Shown here: positions 15,732 through 25,086 of the stretch, piece by piece
How positions within the stretch are numbered: position 1 is the first letter of the stretch
How the letters are laid out: the number at the start of each line of letters is the position of its first letter
Assembly (NCBI RefSeq): GCF_042677865.1
Contig: NZ_JBHUDD010000008.1
Coordinates: 12,354-76,353, forward strand
Direction of reading: 5' to 3'
Origin: Lutimaribacter salitolerans
Lineage (GTDB): Bacteria > Pseudomonadota > Alphaproteobacteria > Rhodobacterales > Rhodobacteraceae
DNA length: 64,000 nucleotides
Made by a program: the position numbers and the translations under genes
Notes under the pieces: model-generated
What the model was told of the DNA's origin: nothing
Seen by the model: the letters and a program-made list of their open reading frames with translations, nothing else
The model's database searches: none

Positions 15732-16172
15732 TTGACCAGCCCCCGCCTTGCCGTGCGCGCCATCATCCTGCACGAAAACCGCCTGCTGATGGTCAATGCC
15801 TATGGCGGCGGCCGGTCCGATCTGTGGTGCGCGCCGGGCGGCGGGGTGGACCGCGGGGCGTCACTGCCCGACAACCTTGCGCGCGAGGTGTTCGAGGAAA
15901 CCGGCCTGACCGTCGCCGTGAACACACCTTGCCTTGTGAACGAATTTCACGACCCCGGCGGCACGTTTCACCAGGTCGACGTGTATTTTCGTTGCACCAT
16001 CACCACCGGCACCATCACGCCCGATTGGCAGGACCCCGAAGGCATCGTGACCCAGCGGCGATTTTTCACCCGCGAACAGATGGCGGGCATCCGCTTCAAA
16101 CCCGACAGCCTGCCCGATGTGGCCTGGGGTGCGGGGCTGCTTTACGACCCTTTGGAACCCATCGTGATCTGA
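15732..16172 (+). CDS. Nudix hydrolase
   Basis: This 146-residue protein probably hydrolyses a nucleoside-diphosphate-linked substrate. The Nudix box runs about 36-58: the catalytic REVFEETGL half is perfect, but the first Glu of the consensus is an Ala in GGGVDRGASL. The start is TTG at 15732, supported by AAAGGA nine bases upstream; the first in-frame ATG would delete a core beta-strand. The 3' end overlaps the convergent EamA gene by 31 bp. The substrate is unknown. Confidence 0.85.
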   Translation: MTSPRLAVRAIILHENRLLMVNAYGGGRSDLWCAPGGGVDRGASLPDNLAREVFEETGLTVAVNTPCLVNEFHDPGGTFHQVDVYFRCTITTGTITPDWQDPEGIVTQRRFFTREQMAGIRFKPDSLPDVAWGAGLLYDPLEPIVI

Positions 16173-16996
16173 CCGCGCCGCAGCACCCCCAGCGCCACAC
16201 CGCCCAGAACCAGCGCCGCGGCCAGCGCGAACCGCGCCGTCAACGGCTCGTCCAGCAGCAAGCCGCCGCCTGCCTGCGCGATCACCGGCACGGTCAGTTG
16301 CGCCAGCGCCGCAGTGCTGGCGGCAATCTGCGGCAGCACCCTGTACCACAGCGCATACCCCAGACCCGAGGTGACCGCCCCCGAAACGATGGCCAGAATC
16401 GCCCCGCGCGTCGTCATCCCATCGGGCAGCAGCGCAAACAGCAGCAGCCCCGCCGGCACTGCCAGCGCGAAATTCCACGCCGTATCGGCCAGCGGATCGG
16501 TCACGCTGCGCCCGCGCAACGAATAGACGCCCCACCCCACGCCCGCCAGCAGCATCAGCGCAGCACCCGTCAGATCCGGCGCGCTGCCCCCCTGCGGCCA
16601 GACCAGCACCGCCAGACCGGCCAGCGCCAGCACCGCACCGGCATAACGGCGGGGCGGCACGACCTCGGCCCGCATCAGCGCGCCTGCGAACATCGTGACC
16701 TGCACCATGCCGAACAGGATCAGCGCGCCCATCCCGGCATCAAGCCAGCGATAGGCCAGCGAAAACCCAACCACGTAAACCGCCAGCGCCGTCGCCCCGC
16801 CGGGGGCCAGCACTGGACGCAACCGCCGCCCGTCCCGCAGGGACAGCAGCACCAGCAGCATCACCGCCCCCGCCACCAGCCGCACAGCGGCGAATAACGA
16901 CGGCCCGGCGTCCCCCGCTGCCACCGCCATACGGTTCAGGACAGAGTTGCCCGCAAAGGCCAGCATCGTCAGGCAGATCAGCAAAAACAGTCGCAT
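16142..16996 (-). CDS. EamA-family (DMT) transporter
   Basis: This 284-residue integral membrane protein has about ten helices arranged as two EamA repeats, with the junction around residue 138 (LAGVGWGVYSLRGRSVTDPL). Repeat marks are LAFAGNSVLNRMAVAAG near the start and SGLGYALWYRVLP in the second half. DMT transporters export small metabolites; the substrate cannot be predicted. The ATG at 16996 gives the usual short N-terminus; a TTG 36 bp upstream is possible. Confidence 0.88.
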   Translation of the reverse strand: MRLFLLICLTMLAFAGNSVLNRMAVAAGDAGPSLFAAVRLVAGAVMLLVLLSLRDGRRLRPVLAPGGATALAVYVVGFSLAYRWLDAGMGALILFGMVQVTMFAGALMRAEVVPPRRYAGAVLALAGLAVLVWPQGGSAPDLTGAALMLLAGVGWGVYSLRGRSVTDPLADTAWNFALAVPAGLLLFALLPDGMTTRGAILAIVSGAVTSGLGYALWYRVLPQIAASTAALAQLTVPVIAQAGGGLLLDEPLTARFALAAALVLGGVALGVLRRGQITMGSKGS

Positions 16997-17039
16997 GCCC
17001 GCCTGTGTGGCGTCGCCCTGCGCCAAAGGCAATCACAAA

Positions 17040-17072
17040 CGAAAAGGGCCGCCCCCCAAAGGGAACGGCCCG
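17040..17072 (-). terminator. rho-independent terminator of groESL
   Basis: On the minus strand GGGCCG and CGGCCC (17071-17066 and 17051-17046) form a stem closed by a 14-base loop, followed by CTTTTCGTTT. It lies 28 bp past the groEL stop and fits a termination hairpin with a T-run. Confidence 0.75.
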
Positions 17073-17099
17073 AATTGTCGCGCAAAGTGCTGCGGATGA

Positions 17100-18746
17100 T
17101 TACATCATGCCGCCCATGCCGCCCATGTCGGGCATGCCGCCACCGGCGCCGCCAGCGCCTTCTTTCTGCGGCTTGTCGGCGATCATCGCCTCGGTGGTGA
17201 TCAGCAGGCCCGCAACCGAAGATGCGTCCTGAAGTGCCTGACGCACGACCTTGGCCGGATCGATCACGCCGAACTTGAACATGTCGCCATATTCTTCGGT
17301 CTGCGCGTTGTAGCCGAACTTGAGGTCTTCGCTTTCGCGGATCTTGCCTGCAACGACAGACCCGTCGACACCGGCGTTCTCGGCTATCTGGCGCAGCGGT
17401 GCTTCGAGCGCCAGGCGCACGATGGCGATACCGCGGCTCTGGTCGGCGTTGGCGCCTTCCAGACCGGCCAGTTTCTTGCCAGCCTGAACCAGGGCCACAC
17501 CACCGCCGACGACGATGCCTTCCTGAACCGCAGCGCGGGTCGCGTTCAGCGCGTCATCGACGCGATCCTTGCGCTCTTTCACTTCGGTTTCGGTCATGCC
17601 ACCGACGCGGATCACGGCAACACCGCCGGCCAGCTTGGCCACGCGTTCCTGCAGCTTTTCCTTGTCGTAGTCGCTGGTGGTCTCTTCGATCTGGGTGCGG
17701 ATCTGGGCCACGCGGGACTCGATCTCGGACTTCTCGCCAGCGCCATCGACGATGGTGGTCTCGTCCTTGTTGATCGTGACCTTCTTGGCAGTGCCAAGCA
17801 TGTCCATGGTGACGCTTTCCAGCTTCATGCCCAGGTCATCGCTGATCACCTGACCGCCGGTCAGGATAGCGATATCCTGCAGCATCGCCTTGCGGCGATC
17901 GCCAAAGCCGGGGGCCTTGACCGCTGCGATCTTCAGACCGCCGCGCAGCTTGTTGACAACCAGGGTCGCCAGTGCCTCGCCTTCGACATCTTCCGCGATG
18001 ATCAGCAGCGGCTTCTGGCTCTGGATCACCTGCTCAAGCAGCGGCACCATCGGCTGAAGGCTCGACAGCTTCTTCTCGTGCAGCAGGATCAGGCAGTCTT
18101 CCAGCTCGGCGACCATTTTGTCGGGGTTGGTCACGAAATAGGGCGACAGGTAGCCACGGTCGAACTGCATCCCCTCGACCACGTCGGTCTCGGTTTCCAG
18201 ACCTTTGTTTTCTTCGACGGTGATGACACCCTCGTTGCCGACCTTCTGCATCGCATCAGCGATCTGACGGCCGATTTCGGCCTCACCGTTGGCAGAGATC
18301 GTGCCGACCTGTGCGACTTCTTCCGAGTTCTCGACCTTGCGGGCGGCGGCCTGGATGTGCTCGACAACCTTCGAGGTGGCCAGATCGATGCCGCGCTTGA
18401 GATCCATCGGGTTCATGCCGGCGGCAACCGCCTTCATGCCTTCCTTGACGATGGCCTGGGCCAGAACCGTCGCGGTGGTGGTGCCGTCGCCGGCCTCGTC
18501 ATTGGTGCGGCTGGCGACTTCTTTCACCATTTGCGCGCCCATGTTCTCGAACTTGTCTTCCAGTTCGATTTCCTTGGCGACCGACACACCGTCCTTGGTG
18601 ATGCGGGGCGAGCCGAACGACTTGTCCAGCACGACATTGCGGCCCTTGGGGCCCAGCGTGACCTTCACGGCATCGGCAAGGGTGTTCACACCCTTGAGCA
18701 TGCGGTTGCGGGCATCTGTACTAAATTTTACGTCCTTGGCAGACAT
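17100..18746 (-). CDS. groEL: chaperonin GroEL
   Basis: This 548-residue protein is the 60-kDa chaperonin subunit, which forms a double heptamer and folds proteins with GroES using ATP. The start AKDVKFSTDARNRMLKGV, the ATP-loop VTLGPKGRNVVLDKSFG, DGTTTATVLAQAI and the C-terminal GGM repeat tail are all present at full family length. It follows groES by 68 bp in one operon controlled by an upstream CIRCE element. Confidence 0.99.
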   Translation of the reverse strand: MSAKDVKFSTDARNRMLKGVNTLADAVKVTLGPKGRNVVLDKSFGSPRITKDGVSVAKEIELEDKFENMGAQMVKEVASRTNDEAGDGTTTATVLAQAIVKEGMKAVAAGMNPMDLKRGIDLATSKVVEHIQAAARKVENSEEVAQVGTISANGEAEIGRQIADAMQKVGNEGVITVEENKGLETETDVVEGMQFDRGYLSPYFVTNPDKMVAELEDCLILLHEKKLSSLQPMVPLLEQVIQSQKPLLIIAEDVEGEALATLVVNKLRGGLKIAAVKAPGFGDRRKAMLQDIAILTGGQVISDDLGMKLESVTMDMLGTAKKVTINKDETTIVDGAGEKSEIESRVAQIRTQIEETTSDYDKEKLQERVAKLAGGVAVIRVGGMTETEVKERKDRVDDALNATRAAVQEGIVVGGGVALVQAGKKLAGLEGANADQSRGIAIVRLALEAPLRQIAENAGVDGSVVAGKIRESEDLKFGYNAQTEEYGDMFKFGVIDPAKVVRQALQDASSVAGLLITTEAMIADKPQKEGAGGAGGGMPDMGGMGGMM

Positions 18747-18814
18747 GTTTGTCTCTCCTGAACTTGAGTTTCTGCGGGAAAAGCGGGTCTTGGGTCAGCC
18801 TGTGGCGCGATGGC

Positions 18815-19102
18815 TCAGGCGATGATTCCCATGATGTCGCTTTCCTTCATGATCAGCATTTCCTGACCGTCGATGGTGACTTCGGTGCCCGACCACTTGC
18901 CGAACAGCACCTTGTCGCCTTCCTTGACGTCCAGTGCGATGCGGTCGCCGTCGTCGTCCTTGGCGCCTGCGCCAACGGCCACGATAATGCCTTCCGCCGG
19001 CTTTTCTTTTGCCGTCTCGGGAATGATCAGGCCGCCTGCGGTTTTTTCTTCGCCTTCAACGCGGCGAACCAGCACGCGGTCATGAAGCGGTGTAAATGCC
19101 AT
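18815..19102 (-). CDS. groES: co-chaperonin GroES
   Basis: This 95-residue protein caps the GroEL ring. It starts MAFTPLHDRVLVRRVEGEEK, carries the mobile loop EEKTAGGLIIPETAKEKPAEG (roughly 17-37), and ends in MKESDIMGIIA. The frame extends 21 bases upstream, but the ATG at 19102 gives the universal N-terminus. CIRCE lies about 60 bp upstream. Confidence 0.98.
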   Translation of the reverse strand: MAFTPLHDRVLVRRVEGEEKTAGGLIIPETAKEKPAEGIIVAVGAGAKDDDGDRIALDVKEGDKVLFGKWSGTEVTIDGQEMLIMKESDIMGIIA

Positions 19103-19159
19103 CTCTGAGGCTCCTTGGCTCAAAGTTTCCTTTATGACCTCCCGCTCTCCGAGAGGTCG

Positions 19160-19186
19160 TTATCACTCAGTCATGCCGAGTGCTAA
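19160..19186 (-). promoter_or_regulatory. CIRCE element (HrcA operator) of groESL
   Basis: Read on the plus strand, TTATCACTC, nine bases, then GAGTGCTAA. The second half matches the consensus exactly; the first has one change (TTAGCACTC expected). CIRCE is the binding site of the heat-shock repressor HrcA. Its place upstream of groES gives heat-inducible control. A small hairpin GACCTC/GAGGTC (about 19136-19158) lies between it and the gene in the leader. Confidence 0.93.
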
Positions 19187-19315
19187 CGAGGCACAGTTAG
19201 GCAATTGCGTTTTTGAAGTCAACAGCCCCGGCGCAGGCCCGCGCAAAAATTTCCTGCCAAGTTGAACCGGACCCGCCCCGCCCCTAGCTAAGGTGCAGCA
19301 GCGAAAGGACAGCCC

Positions 19316-20296
19316 ATGCGGTTTTTGATTGGTTTTCTGATGTTTATCGGGCTGACCGGCCCGGCCTTGGCGCAATGCGAAGGCCGCGACCTCATCGCCG
19401 ACCTGCCTGCCGACGAGCGCAGCGCACTGGACGCCGCCGTAGCGGGCACGCCTTATCCCCAAGGGCTGCTGTGGCAGGCCACGCGGGGCGAAACGCGCAT
19501 GGTCATCTTCGGTACCTACCACATCCGCCATGACCTGACCGAAGCGCATCTAGAGGCGCTGCGCCCCCATCTGGCCGCCGCAGATGTCGCGTTCTTCGAA
19601 ATGAATCTTGCCGACAAGGCCCTTGCGCAGACCGCCTTCGCCAGCGAACCCGACCTCATGTTCATCACCGACGGCCCCACCCTGCCCGACCTGCTGCCCG
19701 AAGATGAATGGCAGTTGTTCAAGCGCCAGATGGAGGCACGCGGCTTTCCGGGCTTCATGGCCGCCAAGATGAAACCGATCTGGGGCACGATGATGCTGGG
19801 AATCGGCCCCTGCCAAGCCCAGAGCGGCGCGATGCAGGCCACCGGCATCGACGAGGCGCTGGCCACGGCCGCCGCCGATCTGGACGTGCCCGACCGCTCG
19901 CTTGAGGACTGGCGCACGGTGATGACCCTGACCGACGCCTTTGACAGCGACCAGCAGATCGAGATGCTGCGCCTGTCCTTCGCCTTCGCCGATCAGGCCG
20001 ACGATCTGCAGCATACCCTGCTGCAACGCTATCTGGCAGGCGAGGTCGCGCTGATCTGGGAATACTCGCGCAAACTGTCGCTGGAACAGGGCGGCCCGAC
20101 CGCAATAGAGGATTTCGCCCTGTTCGAAGACCTGCTGCTGACCCAACGCAACACCGCCTGGGTGGACCTGCTGCTGGACCAGCCGGGTGACATCTTCGTC
20201 GCCGCCGGGGCCGCACACCTGCCCGGCGAAACCGGCGTTCTGAACCTGCTGGAGCAAGAGGGGTTCGCAATCGAACGGTTGCCGTTTGATCCCTGA
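19316..20296 (+). CDS. TraB/GumN-family secreted protein
   Basis: This 326-residue protein has a signal peptide (MRFLIGFLMFIGLTGPALAQ). The TraB/GumN hallmarks are two conserved motifs: FGTYHIRH (about 64-71) and the C-terminal GAAHLPGETG (about 300-309). Related proteins are thought to be Tiki-like metalloproteases, and the family in bacteria is largely uncharacterised. GAAAGGA precedes the ATG. It is divergent from groES. Confidence 0.85.
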   Translation: MRFLIGFLMFIGLTGPALAQCEGRDLIADLPADERSALDAAVAGTPYPQGLLWQATRGETRMVIFGTYHIRHDLTEAHLEALRPHLAAADVAFFEMNLADKALAQTAFASEPDLMFITDGPTLPDLLPEDEWQLFKRQMEARGFPGFMAAKMKPIWGTMMLGIGPCQAQSGAMQATGIDEALATAAADLDVPDRSLEDWRTVMTLTDAFDSDQQIEMLRLSFAFADQADDLQHTLLQRYLAGEVALIWEYSRKLSLEQGGPTAIEDFALFEDLLLTQRNTAWVDLLLDQPGDIFVAAGAAHLPGETGVLNLLEQEGFAIERLPFDP

Positions 20297-20314
20297 CAGG
20301 CCCGGCACGCACCG

Positions 20315-20734
20315 CTAGGCACCTTCGGGCAGCGGAAACACCCGGTCATAGGCCAGATTGAAGACAAAGGCGTAGATCAAGTAAAAAACGACAAAGGACA
20401 GGTCCATCACAAAGGCCTGCCAAAGCCCGATTCCCAGATACCACGCAAAGAACGGCAGCGTGGCGATCAGCAGTCCGCATTCGAACAGCACCGCGTGCAC
20501 AACCCGCAGGCCATAGGTCTTGTGCACGGTGCCGCGCAACCGCTTCATCACCCGATCGAACCAGATGTTGTAGACATAGTTCCATGCCGTTGCCGCGCTG
20601 GACGCGACAAGGGCGACAACCCCGATATCCTTGGCGCTCATCCCGAACCCGGCTGCCCCCAATGGCACGACAAGTGCAAGTCCGATGATTTCAAAGCTGA
20701 TTGCGTGGCGAATGCGGTCTTGTCTGTTGCGCAT
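20315..20734 (-). CDS. PACE-family multidrug efflux transporter
   Basis: This 139-residue protein has four membrane helices and two tandem bacterial transmembrane pair domains. The functionally essential Glu of AceI-type transporters is present at residue 15 (RHAISFEIIGL), and SSAATAWNYVYNIWFDRVMKR is the typical end of the first repeat. PACE transporters export chlorhexidine and short diamines using the proton gradient. The ATG at 20734 places Glu15 at exactly the family position; the frame is open upstream to 20809. Confidence 0.9.
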   Translation of the reverse strand: MRNRQDRIRHAISFEIIGLALVVPLGAAGFGMSAKDIGVVALVASSAATAWNYVYNIWFDRVMKRLRGTVHKTYGLRVVHAVLFECGLLIATLPFFAWYLGIGLWQAFVMDLSFVVFYLIYAFVFNLAYDRVFPLPEGA

Positions 20735-20810
20735 GGCTATCCCTCTCTGGATCGCCGGGCCGTCCCGAAATGATACCCTGATGGGGGAGGCCGTCCTCGC
20801 ATCGCGCAAC

Positions 20811-21482
20811 CTAGGTCCGGGGCGGTGCCTTGTCCATGCCCGGGCGCGCTTGCGTCACAGTCGCGCCCACCTCGGTCAGCTCATACACACCCGGACGCAC
20901 GCGCCGGAACCAGCCATAATGATTGTCCGCCATGATCCGCGTTGCATTGGGCACGCCCGTGGCCCGCGCCACCTCGGCCCCCTTGGCGGGCCCCTGCGCC
21001 AGATGCAACGCCACCCGCTCGGCATCCTGCCGATAGGCGGTCATCACCGCCCCGCGCGTGCCACCAAGGTTTGGATCCCCTTGCAGTCGCTTGAAATCGT
21101 GCAGCAGCCGCGCCGCCTTGTCCGCCCGTTTGCGCGGAGCATAGGGCCCGGGATCGGCATGCACCTCGACCGCCCCGTCGCGCAACCGCACCGTCAGCAC
21201 CCCCAGGCCCAACCGCCGGCACAGCCGGATGTTGGCCTGCAATGCCTTGTGGCTTGCGCGCCCGGTCCGGCGGGGCACACAGACATAGACGGCCTCGGCC
21301 ACCGCCAGCCGCTCGCACGCCTGATGCAGCAGCGTCAGCGAGAACTGCGCCTTCAACTCGACCACCAGCGGCACGCCATCCCGCACCGCCAGCACGTCCA
21401 CACCGCCGACCTCGGCCTTCACCTCGTAGCCCAATCGCTCAAGCCACGCCTTGACCGGCGCGTACAGATCGGTTTCCGCCAC
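20811..21482 (-). CDS. DUF2161 protein, putative PD-(D/E)XK nuclease
   Basis: About 223 residues. The PD-(D/E)XK core is visible as GGVDVLAVRDG followed by VPLVVELKAQFS, giving Asp and Glu-Leu-Lys as metal and catalytic residues. A C-terminal winged-helix-like part follows (GAEVARATGVPNATRIMADNH). The start is uncertain: a GTG at 21482 behind GGGGGG gives the family-like VAETDLYAPVKAWLE, while the frame runs open to 21554. Its target is unknown; it may be a DNA or nucleotide phosphodiesterase. Confidence 0.78.
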   Translation of the reverse strand: MAETDLYAPVKAWLERLGYEVKAEVGGVDVLAVRDGVPLVVELKAQFSLTLLHQACERLAVAEAVYVCVPRRTGRASHKALQANIRLCRRLGLGVLTVRLRDGAVEVHADPGPYAPRKRADKAARLLHDFKRLQGDPNLGGTRGAVMTAYRQDAERVALHLAQGPAKGAEVARATGVPNATRIMADNHYGWFRRVRPGVYELTEVGATVTQARPGMDKAPPRT

Positions 21483-21605
21483 CCACACCCCCCCGTTGAT
21501 GCATTTCCGCCATGCGCGCCCGTTTCGCTGCATCGCAGCAGGTGACAAGCGCACGGCCCGGCCCTATAAGGCCCGCGAAATCCGACATTGAAAAGGGCAC
21601 CCGCC

Positions 21606-22520
21606 ATGACCACGCTTGTTTTCGGCCACAAATCCCCCGACACCGATTCCACCGGCTCGCCGCTGATCTGGGCCTGGTATCTGACCGAGGTTCAGGGCCA
21701 GAAGGCCGAGGCCGTCCTGCTGGGCGAACCCAACACCGAGGCCGCCTTTGTACTGAACCGCTGGGATTGCCCCAAGCCGCGCATCGTGACCGAGATCGCC
21801 GACGGCACCCCCGCCGTGATCGTCGACACAAACAATCCGGCCGAGCTGCCCGCAAACGTCAACGCGCTGGACGTGACCGCGATCATCGACCATCACAAGC
21901 TCGTCGGCGGGCTGGAAACCAAGGGTCCGATCGACATCACAATTCGCCCGTTGGCCTGCACCGCGACCATCATGCACGACCTGATGGGCGACACGGCCCT
22001 GCCCGACCAGATCAAGGGGCTGATGCTGTCGTGCATCCTGTCCGACACTCTGGAATTCCGCAGCCCCACCACCACCGAGCATGACCGCGCCGTGGCCGAG
22101 AAACTGGCCGCCGATCTGGGCATCGACATCGCCGCCTACGCGTCCGAGCTGTTCGAGGCGAAATCCGACATCTCGGCCTTTGCCGACGCCGAGCTGCTGC
22201 GCATGGACTCCAAGGAGTACGAGGTCGCCGGCACGAAATTCCGCGTCTCGGTGCTGGAAACCACCGCGCCCAAGCTGGTGCTGGACCGCAAGGACAGCCT
22301 GATGGCGTCGATGGTCGATGTGGCCGCGCAGGATGGCGTCGATCAGGTGCTGCTGTTCGTCGTCGACATCCTGAACGAAGAGGCCACGCTGCTGGTCCCC
22401 AACGATCTGGTCAAGACACTGGCCGAGAAAAGCTTTGCCGCCACCGTCACCGGCGACACCGTGGTGCTGCCGGGCGTGATGAGCCGCAAGAAACAGATCA
22501 TCCCGGTCCTGACGATGTGA
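21606..22520 (+). CDS. ppaC: manganese-dependent inorganic pyrophosphatase
   Basis: This 304-residue DHH-family enzyme hydrolyses pyrophosphate. Metal ligands are visible: His8, Asp12 and Asp14 in GHKSPDTDS, Asp74 in VIVDTNNP, and Asp95-His96-His97 in AIIDHHKL. The C-terminal DHHA2 part ends GVMSRKKQIIPVL, with the typical SRKKQ substrate loop. ATG 21606 starts the conserved strand MTTLVFGHKS; an upstream in-frame ATG would add six residues. A strong terminator follows. Confidence 0.96.
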   Translation: MTTLVFGHKSPDTDSTGSPLIWAWYLTEVQGQKAEAVLLGEPNTEAAFVLNRWDCPKPRIVTEIADGTPAVIVDTNNPAELPANVNALDVTAIIDHHKLVGGLETKGPIDITIRPLACTATIMHDLMGDTALPDQIKGLMLSCILSDTLEFRSPTTTEHDRAVAEKLAADLGIDIAAYASELFEAKSDISAFADAELLRMDSKEYEVAGTKFRVSVLETTAPKLVLDRKDSLMASMVDVAAQDGVDQVLLFVVDILNEEATLLVPNDLVKTLAEKSFAATVTGDTVVLPGVMSRKKQIIPVLTM

Positions 22521-22542
22521 TCCTGTTCGGCTGGATGCGCGC

Positions 22543-22570
22543 AAAGGGGCACCGCTCGCGGTGCCCTTTT
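22543..22570 (+). terminator. rho-independent terminator of ppaC
   Basis: GGGCACCG and CGGTGCCC pair around a CTCG loop, preceded by an A-run and followed by TTTT, 23 bp past the ppaC stop. This is a textbook intrinsic terminator. The following 180 bp to the next gene end show no feature I can name. Confidence 0.9.
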
Positions 22571-22749
22571 CGTTTGGAACATACAGGGGTCCAACCCAGG
22601 CAACCGGCTCGCCCGCGCGCAACAAAGGCACCGCAGCAAGCGCAGTCCGTACATCAACGGGGAACCGTTGGGCTCAGGTCAAACTGCACCTTGCAGCCCA
22701 CCAGATCAGTCCCGTTGCCCGACCGGACGCTGGCTGGCCGCGCAGCGGC

Positions 22750-24240
22750 CTATGTGCCGTACAGCGCGCCCCAACGCTCGATCAGCGCCTGTTGCAGCTC
22801 CTTTGATCGCCTGTTCCACGGACGCGCGCCCTCGGGGCGTTCCCGCTGGGCGCGGGGGATGCCGGCGCGGGTTTCGGTGTCGGCGGTGAAAATCGCGAAT
22901 GCCAGTTCGCTGCCATCCTTGGTCGTCATGTAGCCCGCCAGCGCGCTGACAAAATTCAGCGTACCGGTCTTGGCGTCCACGGTGATCGGATGAGAGCTGT
23001 CGGGCCGCCCCTGCGCATCGCGCAGGGCAATCGGTCGCAGGATCGGGCGCAGAACCGTGTTCTGTCCCGCCTTGGTCAGCGCGGTGACCATCGCTTGCGG
23101 GCTGACGCGCGAGGCGTCCCCCAGACCCGAATGATCGACCAGCGCCGCCCCGGTCATGCCAAGGTTTGCCTCGGCCCAGCCGCTCATCCGGGTCGCCGAG
23201 GCGCGCAGGCTGTCGACCTTGCCGCCTCCGGCCTGACTGGCCGCGATACCGACCATCTCGGCTGTCAGGTTGGTGGAATAGCGCAGCACCTCGCGCAGAA
23301 TCTCGCGCAGCGGGGCGCTGTCATGGCGGGCCAGCACCGTGCCGCCTGGCTGGGTGTCTGTCTCGGTCTCTGCCGTCAGAACGATGCCCTGCGCCCGGGC
23401 AAAGCCGCGAAACACCTCGCCTGCATACAGTGCGGGGCGTCGCACCGGCAACCAGCGTGCCCCGCCATTGCCCAGTGCCCCGCGTGCCACCGTCCAGTCA
23501 TCCCGCCCGTCCGTGTCGGCATATGTGTAGACCGGCGCATCGCGCGCCACCACCTGCATCCGGGCGACCTGCACTTCGGGGCGGTAGCGGTCGGATCGCG
23601 CATCCATCGTCACGCCATAGTCCGAGCCCTGGCGCTTCCACTCGAAATGCACGCGGTTGTAGTTCAGCGCCAGCCCCGACACCGCGGGGTTATAGCCCAC
23701 GTGCGCGGGCTGACCCGGGTCGATCTCGCGCGCAAACGGCATCGCGCCGCCCCAGACCAGAAACCTGCCCCGGACCTCGCGCAGGCCTGTGGCCTTGATC
23801 TGCGCCGCCAGATCGGCCAGCGCGTTGGTGTCCAGCGTCGGATCGCCCCCGCCCGCCAGCACCAGATCGCCGTCCAGGATGCCGTCCTGCACCGGGCCCA
23901 CCGCGATCACCCGGGTTTCGAACCGATGCGCAGGCCCCAGCCGGTCCAGCGCATAGAGCGCGGTTACCGCCTTGGCCACGCTGGCCGGCGGCAGGGCCGT
24001 CTCTGCTGACCGCCCCTCCAGCATCAGGCCGGTGCGGGCATCCGCAACGGCATAGCCCACCGCACCGCCCAGCCGCGCCTGCGCGATCAGGCTTTCGGCA
24101 TCTGGCACCGTGCTGGTCCGGAAATTGCCGGGCCGCAACGCCGGTCGCAACGAGGATGCGGGCGGATCGGCCCAGGCAGGCGTACCCGCAAGGGCCGCCG
24201 CACCGATCAGGAAATGCCGTCTGGAAAGAGCTTTCGTCAT
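22750..24240 (-). CDS. dacB: D-alanyl-D-alanine carboxypeptidase/endopeptidase (PBP4 type)
   Basis: This 496-residue periplasmic peptidase trims or cleaves peptidoglycan cross-links. The N-terminus is a Tat-like signal (TKALSRRHFLIGAAALAG). Active-site motifs are SVAK with Ser87 and Lys90, STN in YSTNLTAEMVG, and KTG in VDAKTGTLNFVSALAGY. The large insert between the first two motifs is typical of family S13. The ATG at 24240 puts the twin-arginine stretch near the start; an upstream start at 24273 is less likely. Confidence 0.92.
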   Translation of the reverse strand: MTKALSRRHFLIGAAALAGTPAWADPPASSLRPALRPGNFRTSTVPDAESLIAQARLGGAVGYAVADARTGLMLEGRSAETALPPASVAKAVTALYALDRLGPAHRFETRVIAVGPVQDGILDGDLVLAGGGDPTLDTNALADLAAQIKATGLREVRGRFLVWGGAMPFAREIDPGQPAHVGYNPAVSGLALNYNRVHFEWKRQGSDYGVTMDARSDRYRPEVQVARMQVVARDAPVYTYADTDGRDDWTVARGALGNGGARWLPVRRPALYAGEVFRGFARAQGIVLTAETETDTQPGGTVLARHDSAPLREILREVLRYSTNLTAEMVGIAASQAGGGKVDSLRASATRMSGWAEANLGMTGAALVDHSGLGDASRVSPQAMVTALTKAGQNTVLRPILRPIALRDAQGRPDSSHPITVDAKTGTLNFVSALAGYMTTKDGSELAFAIFTADTETRAGIPRAQRERPEGARPWNRRSKELQQALIERWGALYGT

Positions 24241-24308
24241 GGTCCGAACCCTAGACATGTCACGCGCCCGCACACAAGCGCGCGGCCTTCACTTTTTGAC
24301 GCAGATCG

Positions 24309-24962
24309 CTACCTTGTCCATCCCCCGGATTTCCGGATGCCGCTGGAAGAGATATCGACCATCGGCACATTCAGGAAACACCAGCGCGGCGCAGACCCGC
24401 TGGCCAACAGCCCTGACGCCCGTGCAGGCAGTTTCGCCGCGCGGTAGATCCGCGCCGCCTTGGACGCGCGCGCCGAAATCCGCTGCCCCGGGCGCGCCAG
24501 CACGCCCACCGGCACGCTCTGCATGATCTGTTGCCAATCCTGCCAGCGATCCAGTTGCGCCAAATTGTCCGCCCCCATCAGCCAGACGAACCGCACACCG
24601 GGATAAAGCCGCCGCAGCGCGCGCAGCGTCTGCGCAGTATAGCGCGTGCCGATCCGGGCCTCGATATCCGTGATCGCCACGCGCGGATGATCCATCACCG
24701 CCCGCGCCCGTGCGATCCGCCGCGCCATGTCTGCCGGGCCTTGTGCCTTTAACGGATTGCCGGGGCTGATCACCCACCACACCGCATCAAGACCGAACCG
24801 CCGCAGCGCCTCGCGCGTGATATGGGCATGGCCTTCGTGGGCGGGATCGAACGACCCGCCCAGCAGGCCCACCACCTGCCCCGCCCGCGCCTGCGGCAGG
24901 TCATGCCTTGCCAAACCCGTCTGCCCTGTCACGCAACGCCCCCCTTCGGTCGGCGCGGACAT
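24309..24962 (-). CDS. nadD: nicotinate-nucleotide adenylyltransferase
   Basis: This 217-residue enzyme makes deamido-NAD from nicotinate mononucleotide and ATP. The nucleotidyltransferase signature GGSFDPAHEGHAHI (about 35-48) and the C-terminal DISSSGIRKS are both clear, with WLMGADNLAQLDRW between them. The N-terminal 30 residues before VVGLLGGSFDP are variable, so a later start is possible. It lies behind dacB on the same strand, 68 bp apart. Confidence 0.93.
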   Translation of the reverse strand: MSAPTEGGRCVTGQTGLARHDLPQARAGQVVGLLGGSFDPAHEGHAHITREALRRFGLDAVWWVISPGNPLKAQGPADMARRIARARAVMDHPRVAITDIEARIGTRYTAQTLRALRRLYPGVRFVWLMGADNLAQLDRWQDWQQIMQSVPVGVLARPGQRISARASKAARIYRAAKLPARASGLLASGSAPRWCFLNVPMVDISSSGIRKSGGWTR

Positions 24963-25086
24963 TGGCAGATCACCCCGCCGCTGCCAACACCCGGCGTCAC
25001 ACCGGCGTCATGGAAATCCGAAACGGTGAAACGCGTGACATCCGCGCGCCCAGCCGCTACCGCTATGCCAAACCACCGGAGACGCC

